Origin: Acidobacteriaceae bacterium
GTDB taxonomy: Bacteria > Acidobacteriota > Terriglobia > Terriglobales > SbA1
Assembly (NCBI GenBank): GCA_003156615.1
Contig: PMHI01000664.1
Coordinates: 21,019 to 26,398 of the forward strand
Length of the DNA: 5,380 bases
Reading direction: 5' to 3'
Shown here: positions 1 through 3,875 of the stretch, piece by piece
How the letters are laid out: every line of letters begins with the position of its first letter
Numbering within the stretch: position 1 is the stretch's first letter
Notes under the pieces: model-generated
Database searches by the model: none
What the model was told of the DNA's origin: nothing
The model's input: only the letters and a program-made list of their open reading frames with translations
Made by a program: the position numbers and the translations under genes

Positions 1-197
1 ATGAGACCGCGAGCGCCCAGGCCAAGCTCATCCCGACTTTGACCGCGCGCCAGCACTACCGACAATGTCAGCACGAGCGCAATCGGCGAGAGCAGCCGTT
101 GCAGATGCTCGGGCGTCCAGATGATGCCCACGATCAACCCGTAGCCGAGAATCAGTTCAATCAGATCGCGGGCCCGGCTGGGTTGGACCTTTGACAT
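1..197 (-). CDS. Probable CPBP-family-like membrane protein, N-terminal part only (runs off the left edge)
   Basis: The reading frame starts at ATG 197-195 and stays open to base 1, giving about 65 residues that begin [20 protein letters not shown]. Two hydrophobic stretches are visible, about residues 13-27 (ending GIIW) and 34-49 (LSPIALVLTLSVVLA), followed by an LGLGARGL-type stretch. From memory, the pattern of a charged start, an ELxxGYGLI helix ending in IWTP, a second helix and then an LGLxxxGL motif resembles the N-terminus of bacterial CPBP-family intramembrane proteases. The catalytic motifs (EExxxR, FxxxH) would lie outside the window, so the family is inference. Its ATG overlaps the TGA of the upstream ABC ATPase gene by one base (TGATG), so the two are almost certainly co-transcribed and translationally coupled. 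I am fairly sure it is a real gene and only moderately sure of the family. Confidence 0.55.
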   Translation of the reverse strand, partial: MSKVQPSRARDLIELILGYGLIVGIIWTPEHLQRLLSPIALVLTLSVVLARGQSRDELGLGARGL

Positions 198-1012
198 CAC
201 ACCGCCACCTCCGGCGTCGCCTCCAAAAGGCTGCGCGTATAAGGATGCTCCGGGCGCTCGGTGATTTGCTCGGTGAGGCCGACTTCCACAATCTTTCCGC
301 GGTACATGACGGCGATGCGCGTCGAGAGATAGCGGACGACCGGCATGGAGTGCGATATGAAAAGATAAGTCAATCCAAAGTCGCGCTGCAGTTGGGCGAG
401 CAGGTTGACGATCTGCGCCCCCACGCTGACGTCGAGGGCGGAGACGGGCTCGTCGGCCACGATGAACTTAGGATGCAGCGCGAGGGCGCGGGCAATGCCA
501 ATGCGCTGGCGCTGTCCTCCGCTGAATTCGTGGGGGAAGCGCTGCAGGATGGATTCGTCGAGGCCGACGGCGCGGAGCAGTGCGACGACGCGGGCGCGAA
601 TTCCAGCTTTCGCGTTTCCGCCTCCATGGGAGGGGCTTCGGTGAATGAGGAGGGGCTCGGCGATGATCTCTTCGACGCGGAAACGGGGATCGAGCGAGGC
701 GAATGGATCCTGAAAGATGATCTGCATATCGCGGCGTAATCGGCGCATTTCGCCGGAGCTGGTAGCGAGAAGGTCGCGTCGTTCGAAGCGGATGCTGCCG
801 GAAGTGGGCTCGACGAGGCGCAGGACCAACCGTCCGAGCGTGCTCTTGCCCGATCCCGATTCGCCGACCAGTCCGAGAGTTTCGCCGGCGTGAATGTCGA
901 GCGATACATCGTCGACGGCCCGGACTTCGCCTTGGTTTTGGGACCTTCCGCCGAGCGCAGACTCGCCTGGGGGATAGACTTTGGTCAGATTTCGGATTTC
1001 GACAAGCGCCAT
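197..1012 (-). CDS. Oligopeptide/dipeptide-type ABC transporter ATP-binding protein (OppF/DppF-like), short form
   Basis: A 271-residue ATPase that should bind and hydrolyse ATP on the cytoplasmic face of an ABC transporter, probably a peptide importer. Every nucleotide-binding motif is present: Walker [10 protein letters not shown] (50-58), Q-loop Q101 in the [12 protein letters not shown] segment typical of the Opp/Dpp subfamily, signature SGGQR (164-168), Walker B FIVADEP (183-189), D-loop SALD (191-194) and H-loop H221. The C-terminal [10 protein letters not shown] (254-263) is the characteristic start of the oligopeptide 'HPY' extension, but the protein ends eight residues later, whereas OppF/DppF usually continue to roughly 320-330 residues. 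The segment after the H-loop histidine reads SMPVV where the family usually has DLxVV. ATG 1012 is chosen because [13 protein letters not shown] aligns with the family start; no good Shine-Dalgarno is seen. It lies 38 bp after a DMT transporter gene and overlaps the next gene by one base. No permease or binding protein is present, so the substrate is unknown. Confidence 0.93.
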   Translation of the reverse strand: MALVEIRNLTKVYPPGESALGGRSQNQGEVRAVDDVSLDIHAGETLGLVGESGSGKSTLGRLVLRLVEPTSGSIRFERRDLLATSSGEMRRLRRDMQIIFQDPFASLDPRFRVEEIIAEPLLIHRSPSHGGGNAKAGIRARVVALLRAVGLDESILQRFPHEFSGGQRQRIGIARALALHPKFIVADEPVSALDVSVGAQIVNLLAQLQRDFGLTYLFISHSMPVVRYLSTRIAVMYRGKIVEVGLTEQITERPEHPYTRSLLEATPEVAV

Positions 1013-1017
1013 TGTTT

Positions 1018-1041
1018 GTTCTCAATTCTAGAATAGAGAAC
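1018..1041. promoter_or_regulatory. 24-bp near-perfect palindrome before the ABC ATPase start (candidate operator or hairpin)
   Basis: Outer arms GTTCTC (1018-1023) and GAGAAC (1036-1041) flank the self-complementary core ATTCTAGAAT (1025-1034). Of 12 symmetric pairs 11 match; only A1024/A1035 fails. It occupies most of the 38-bp gap between the DMT stop (1051) and the ATPase ATG (1012), ending 5 bp from that ATG. Dyad symmetry of this size suits a dimeric repressor site. In the leftward transcript it could instead fold into a hairpin over the ribosome-binding region. There is no T-run after it, so it is not a standard terminator. Which regulator, if any, is unknown. Confidence 0.5.
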
Positions 1042-1050
1042 GAATCGCAG

Positions 1051-1896
1051 CTATTGACCTGCGATCATAGGCACGGCGGCCAACGTGGCCAGCAGGCCGA
1101 CGAACCTCCAGCGGGTGAGGTGTTCTTTCAGGAACAGACGGGCGAGGAGCACGGTGACAGCGGGATAGAGCGAGGAAATGACGACCGCTTCGTCGAGGCG
1201 TCCGGTCTGACTGGCGCGAACGAAGAGGATGGTGCCGAGGGAGTCGATGCCGCCGGTGAGCACGCCCCAACGCACGCCGGCTGGAGTGATGTCGCGAAAT
1301 TTCCCGTATAGCAGGACGATCAGAGTGGTGATGATCGAGCCGCCGGTGCGGGTGAGCGAAGCGAACCAGAAGGCGGAGCCGTTGCCGGCTTGGCGGACGC
1401 AAAGGTAGAAACCAGCGAAGCCGATGCCTGCGAGGACGGCGAGCCCAATACCTTCGGGCGTGCTGCCATCCTCACTGCGGGTAATGAGCCAGAGGCCGAC
1501 CGCCGCGAAGGCGAAGCCGACGCAGGGAACCATGCTGGGCAGACCCTCGGTGAACATGGAAAACAAAGTTGGGATCGCGGCACTGAGGACGGCGGCGACC
1601 GGCGCGATCACACCCATCCTTCCCGCGGAAAGTGCGCGAAAGAAGATAGCCAGAGAAGCTCCACCGGAGACGCCGCCGGCCAGGGCCCAGGCCGCGCTGC
1701 GGCCCGAGGGGAAGGGCGCACGAGTGGCAGAGGCCAGCGTGCCTACTACGAGCAAGCCCCCGAGATTTACCACAGCGGTGAACAGGAAGGCGTTGGCGCG
1801 GCGAGTGGCATAGCCGCCGAAAAAATCGCTGGTGCCCCAGGCCAGGACGGCGGCCAGTCCGTAAGCGGCGGATGCGAACTGGGGCGCGGCGGACAT
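1051..1896 (-). CDS. EamA/DMT-superfamily transporter, ten membrane segments
   Basis: A 281-residue inner-membrane protein of the drug/metabolite transporter superfamily. These move small metabolites across the membrane; the substrate cannot be read from sequence. Two EamA repeats of about five helices each are visible. In numbering from ATG 1896 the helices lie roughly at 9-27, 37-56, 68-87, 95-115, 121-139, 148-166, 175-197, 207-226, 237-256 and 262-279. The end of repeat 2 shows the family pattern SSLYPAVTVLLARLFLKEHL then a final helix ending IAGQ. Repeat 1 begins AAVLAWGTSDFFGGYA, with the early Trp-Gly typical of the family. I chose ATG 1896; an in-frame GTG at 1914 would add MLPSSS. 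Neither has a clear Shine-Dalgarno sequence, so the start is open. It is the first gene of the leftward cluster and is divergent from the DUF2059-type gene. Confident on family, not on substrate. Confidence 0.92.
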   Translation of the reverse strand: MSAAPQFASAAYGLAAVLAWGTSDFFGGYATRRANAFLFTAVVNLGGLLVVGTLASATRAPFPSGRSAAWALAGGVSGGASLAIFFRALSAGRMGVIAPVAAVLSAAIPTLFSMFTEGLPSMVPCVGFAFAAVGLWLITRSEDGSTPEGIGLAVLAGIGFAGFYLCVRQAGNGSAFWFASLTRTGGSIITTLIVLLYGKFRDITPAGVRWGVLTGGIDSLGTILFVRASQTGRLDEAVVISSLYPAVTVLLARLFLKEHLTRWRFVGLLATLAAVPMIAGQ

Positions 1897-2274
1897 GCTC
1901 GATGAGGGTAACACGCGCTGGCTGGGCGGTCAGGGCTGGAACATTCTATGGCGCAAATGTTTCGGTTGAAGGTTCTCCTTCGAAAATAGCTGCGTTTCTT
2001 GCCCGAAAAATGTGGAAATCTCGGAAAACACACCTTGAGGCTATAGCTTGCGGACAGCAAATGGCTGAAAAAGATGGACTTAAGGGTGAGTGGGAGCGTT
2101 GTGGAAAAGACGCAGGGAAAAGGAAAAGCCCGCGAAAATTGGGCCTCGAGGGTTGCGCTCGGCGGCGAGTGCCCATTGCATGGACTTGCGGACAAGGGAG
2201 CGCCAGCGCCAGAGAAACCGCTGGATTAACCGGCGCGGATGGTTTACGCTGAAGCGGTTTTAGGGAGGATGATT
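1897..2274. other. Divergent intergenic region, no convincing gene
   Basis: This 378-bp stretch separates the leftward DMT gene from the rightward DUF2059-type gene and must hold promoters for both. Open frames across it are rich in Arg, Pro and Ser, match no family I recognise and partly overlap the DMT gene, so I do not call them. It is less GC-rich than the genes and has many GAAAA-type runs (about 1980-2130). A small hairpin, GAAGG (1968-1972) with CCTTC (1977-1981), and a 10-bp direct repeat CTTGCGGACA (2047-2056 and 2185-2194) are present. TATAGC at 2042-2047 is -10-like but has no matching -35 on either strand, so I cannot place a promoter. Confidence 0.5.
2263..2268 (+). promoter_or_regulatory. 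Shine-Dalgarno that selects the GTG start of the DUF2059-type gene
   Basis: GGGAGG at 2263-2268 directly abuts ATG 2269 (zero spacing) but lies six bases before GTG 2275. Six bases is a normal spacing and zero is not, so GTG 2275 is the favoured start. It also places the positively charged KR right at the front of the signal peptide. Confidence 0.7.
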
Positions 2275-2787
2275 GTGAAGCGCTTCCTAGTTGCCGCGAT
2301 TCTGTGTGCCGGGTTTAGCTGGACCGGCTTGGCGCAGACCCCTGCCGACGCTCCCGCCACGAAGGAAGACGTCGAGCGATACTTCCAGGCGGTTCATTCC
2401 CATGACATGATGCTGAAAATGATGGACGCCATGTCCCAGCCCATGCATCAGTCGGCGCACGAACAGTGCGAAAAGGACAAAGACAGGCTTCCCGCGGATT
2501 GCGAAGAGCGGATCAACAAGATGCTGGACGCTATGACGAAAGAACTCCCCTTCGATGAAATGATGCAGTCGATGGTACCTGCCTACCAGAAACATTTCAC
2601 GAAAGGCGACATGGACGCACTTATCGCGTTTTATTCCACGCCGACGGGACAGAAAGTATTGCAGGAATTGCCGGCAGTCATGGGGGAAGGCATGCAGGCC
2701 ATGATGCCGATCATGCGCAAGAGCGTAGAGAAAATGACAGAGCGCGCCGAGCAAGAGGTCGCTCAAATGATGAAGGGATCCACCTAG
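2275..2787 (+). CDS. Secreted methionine-rich DUF2059-type protein
   Basis: A 170-residue protein from GTG 2275, predicted to be exported. Residues 2-20 (KRFLVAAILCAGFSWTGLA) form a Sec-type signal peptide with likely cleavage after A20 (GLA|QT); the Cys at 11 is not in a lipobox. The mature part is helical and charged. Its core, AYQKHFTKGDMDALIAFY (about 103-120) followed by STPTGQKVLQELPAVM, matches my recollection of DUF2059, whose hallmark is a helix ending in Ala-Phe-Tyr then a short Pro-Thr/Val-Gly-x-Lys turn. About 20 methionines occur in roughly 150 mature residues, clustered at 45-57 and 136-147. Two cysteines (65 and 76) could form a disulfide in the periplasm. No function is established that I can apply. 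The gene stands alone: the DMT gene is divergent and rpe starts 269 bp downstream. An upstream ATG at 2239 would add 12 residues ahead of the signal peptide and is unlikely. Confidence 0.85.
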   Translation: MKRFLVAAILCAGFSWTGLAQTPADAPATKEDVERYFQAVHSHDMMLKMMDAMSQPMHQSAHEQCEKDKDRLPADCEERINKMLDAMTKELPFDEMMQSMVPAYQKHFTKGDMDALIAFYSTPTGQKVLQELPAVMGEGMQAMMPIMRKSVEKMTERAEQEVAQMMKGST

Positions 2788-2845
2788 AGGGAGACGAACT
2801 GATAGACGAAATCAAGCTCCCGAGGAGTTGAGGTTTGCGGTTCCC

Positions 2846-2905
2846 AGGTCTCGCAAAACCAGGTCCCGTAAAACCAGGTCTCGCAAAACCAGGTCTCGCA
2901 AAAGA
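2846..2905. repeat. Tandem 15-bp repeat, four copies
   Basis: The unit AGGTCTCGCAAAACC occurs at 2846-2860, 2861-2875, 2876-2890 and 2891-2905. Copies 1 and 3 are identical, copy 2 differs at two bases (2866 and 2869), and copy 4 differs only in its last two bases. The last copy can also form a hairpin with the following bases: GTCTCGC (2893-2899) pairs with GCGAGAC (2907-2913) around a 7-nt loop. It lies in the 269-bp spacer between the DUF2059-type gene and rpe, which otherwise holds no convincing gene. The unit length is a multiple of three, so one plus-strand frame reads a repeated RSRKT pentapeptide. Confidence 0.93.
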
Positions 2906-3002
2906 AGCGAGACTGGGGCGCCCTCCTCTGTGATGGTTCCGGTTTTTAGTGGATGTGAGTGTCCGCTCCAGGCGAGCGGCTACCACCTGCACATCTGCGT
3001 GT

Positions 3003-3008
3003 TAGAAT
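3003..3008 (+). promoter_or_regulatory. Possible -10 element upstream of rpe
   Basis: TAGAAT matches the TATAAT consensus at five of six positions and lies about 50 bp before the rpe start. No acceptable -35 is visible at 16-18 bp upstream, so this is a weak suggestion only. Confidence 0.2.
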
Positions 3009-3056
3009 TTCCTCAAGCGAGTTCCTAACGAGTGCCCGGGTTCTAAGAGACCAACT

Positions 3057-3731
3057 TTGATTGAGCTGGCACCTTCGATTCTTGCGGCGGACTTTGCCCG
3101 TCTTGGTGAGCAGGTGCGCGCCGCGGGGGAAGGTGGCGCGAGTGTCATCCATGTGGATATTATGGATGGCCATTTTGTGCCCAATCTGACGGCGGGGCCG
3201 CCGATAGTGCAGTCACTGCGCAAGGTGACGGAGTTGCCGCTGGACTGCCATCTGATGATCGAGAATCCGGACGAGTTCATTCCGGCGTTTGCCGAAGCTG
3301 GAGCGGATTGGATTTCGGTGCATCAGGAAGCTTGCCGGCACTTGAACCGCACGCTCGATCTGATCAAGAGCCATGATTGCATGGCTGGGGTAGTGATTAA
3401 TCCGGCTACACCGGTGGATGCGCTGACGGAAGTGCTCGATATTGTGGAGTATGTGCTGGTGATGTCGGTAAATCCGGGGTTTGGAGCGCAAAAGTTTATT
3501 CCGTCTACGCTGCACAAAATGCGGCGGTTGGCGGAGATTCGCAGCCAACGCCGTCTGACTTATCGCATCGAAGTGGATGGCGGCGTCTCACTCGACACAG
3601 TGGGCGATGTGGTGCGGGCGGGGGCGGAAATTCTGGTGGCGGGCAACGCCGTATTTGGTCATGGTGATCCAAGGAAGAATGCAGAGGCGCTGCTGAAGGC
3701 GGCGACGGAAGCGGCACTGTTGAAGGTTTAG
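3057..3731 (+). CDS. rpe: Ribulose-phosphate 3-epimerase
   Basis: A 224-residue cytoplasmic TIM-barrel enzyme that interconverts D-ribulose 5-phosphate and D-xylulose 5-phosphate in the pentose phosphate pathway (and the Calvin cycle where present). Full family length, about 220-230 residues. Family signatures are intact: APSILAADFARLG (5-17), HVDIMDGHFVPNLTAGP (32-48), DCHLMIENP (63-71), NPATP (115-119), MSVNPGFGAQKFIP (136-149), EVDGGV (172-177) and a phosphate-binding VAGNAVFG near 200. Metal ligands H32, D34, H65 and D174 are all present, D34 and D174 being the catalytic acid/base pair. The start is TTG 3057: it gives the expected family N-terminus, no ATG or GTG exists between it and the upstream in-frame stop at 3003, and AAGAGA (3045-3050) is a passable Shine-Dalgarno at six bases. 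The bamD-like gene follows after 144 bp on the same strand. Confidence 0.96.
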   Translation: MIELAPSILAADFARLGEQVRAAGEGGASVIHVDIMDGHFVPNLTAGPPIVQSLRKVTELPLDCHLMIENPDEFIPAFAEAGADWISVHQEACRHLNRTLDLIKSHDCMAGVVINPATPVDALTEVLDIVEYVLVMSVNPGFGAQKFIPSTLHKMRRLAEIRSQRRLTYRIEVDGGVSLDTVGDVVRAGAEILVAGNAVFGHGDPRKNAEALLKAATEAALLKV

Positions 3732-3747
3732 TGGTAGAAGCTAAGTA

Positions 3748-3782
3748 GCAGCATAGGCAGTATAAATAAGCAGCATAAATAA
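3748..3782. repeat. Short AT-rich direct repeat downstream of rpe
   Basis: GCAGTATAAATAA (3757-3769) is followed immediately by GCAGCATAAATAA (3770-3782), 12 of 13 bases identical. A partial third copy, GCAGCATAG, precedes them at 3748-3756. The tract leads into an A-rich run (about 3776-3790). It contains TATAAA (3761-3766), which is -10-like, but no matching -35 is seen. Confidence 0.6.
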
Positions 3783-3808
3783 AATAAAAAGAGCCGAGCT
3801 TTGCTCGG
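3779..3808 (-). terminator. Intrinsic-terminator-like hairpin facing leftwards
   Basis: Read on the minus strand, the stem CCGAGC/GCTCGG (3808-3803 with 3799-3794, 3-nt loop) is followed after CTC by a T-rich run (about 3790-3779), the form of a rho-independent terminator. It would stop transcription entering rpe from the right. On the plus strand the same hairpin has no T-run, so it should not end rpe transcription well. No minus-strand gene is seen to its right in the window. Confidence 0.4.
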
Positions 3809-3850
3809 TGGACCCTTCGGGGTCCCGAGGACAGCCGAGGGTAGCTGTCC
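3794..3850. other. Cluster of three consecutive hairpins before bamD
   Basis: Hairpin 1 is CCGAGC (3794-3799), loop TTT, GCTCGG (3803-3808). Hairpin 2 is GGACCC (3810-3815), loop TTCG, GGGTCC (3820-3825). Hairpin 3 is GGACAGC (3829-3835), 8-nt loop, GCTGTCC (3844-3850). CCGAG occurs three times (3794, 3825, 3835) against a single CTCGG (3804-3808), so alternative folds compete. In the rpe-to-bamD direction the cluster ends 25 bases before the bamD start. It may be a copy of a dispersed intergenic repeat or a structured leader; I cannot tell from one copy. Confidence 0.6.
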
Positions 3851-3875
3851 CCAATTAAAAGCATTTCGAGGTCTT

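Noticed and set aside
191..739. 182-codon plus-strand open frame opposite the ABC ATPase gene
   Set aside because: It is antisense to a clear ATPase with every motif intact, shows no family signature, and is the expected open shadow of a GC-rich gene.
1390..1905. 171-codon plus-strand open frame opposite the DMT gene
   Set aside because: Composition is Gly/Glu/Arg-rich with no recognisable domain, and the opposite strand encodes a ten-helix transporter. Treated as a shadow.
2042..2047. TATAGC as a -10 box for either divergent gene
   Set aside because: No acceptable -35 lies at the right distance on either strand, and it sits in an 8-bp palindrome (GCTATAGC) that makes direction ambiguous.
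1872..2252. 126-codon plus-strand frame across the divergent intergenic region
   Set aside because: It begins inside the DMT gene, has no ribosome site, resembles no family I know and runs nearly into the next gene's ribosome-binding site. I see no support for translation.
2789..2821. GGGAG (2789-2793) and CTCCC (2817-2821) as a terminator for the DUF2059-type gene
   Set aside because: The stem is only 5 bp with a 23-nt loop and no T-run follows.
2846..2913. Tandem 15-bp units considered as a CRISPR array
   Set aside because: Units are only 15 bp and directly adjacent with no spacers, so this is a minisatellite-type tandem repeat.
2711..2992. Minus-strand frame with GFARP/GFTGP repeats that looks collagen-like
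   Set aside because: The repeat comes from the 15-bp tandem DNA unit read on the other strand. It overlaps the end of the DUF2059-type gene and has no start signal.
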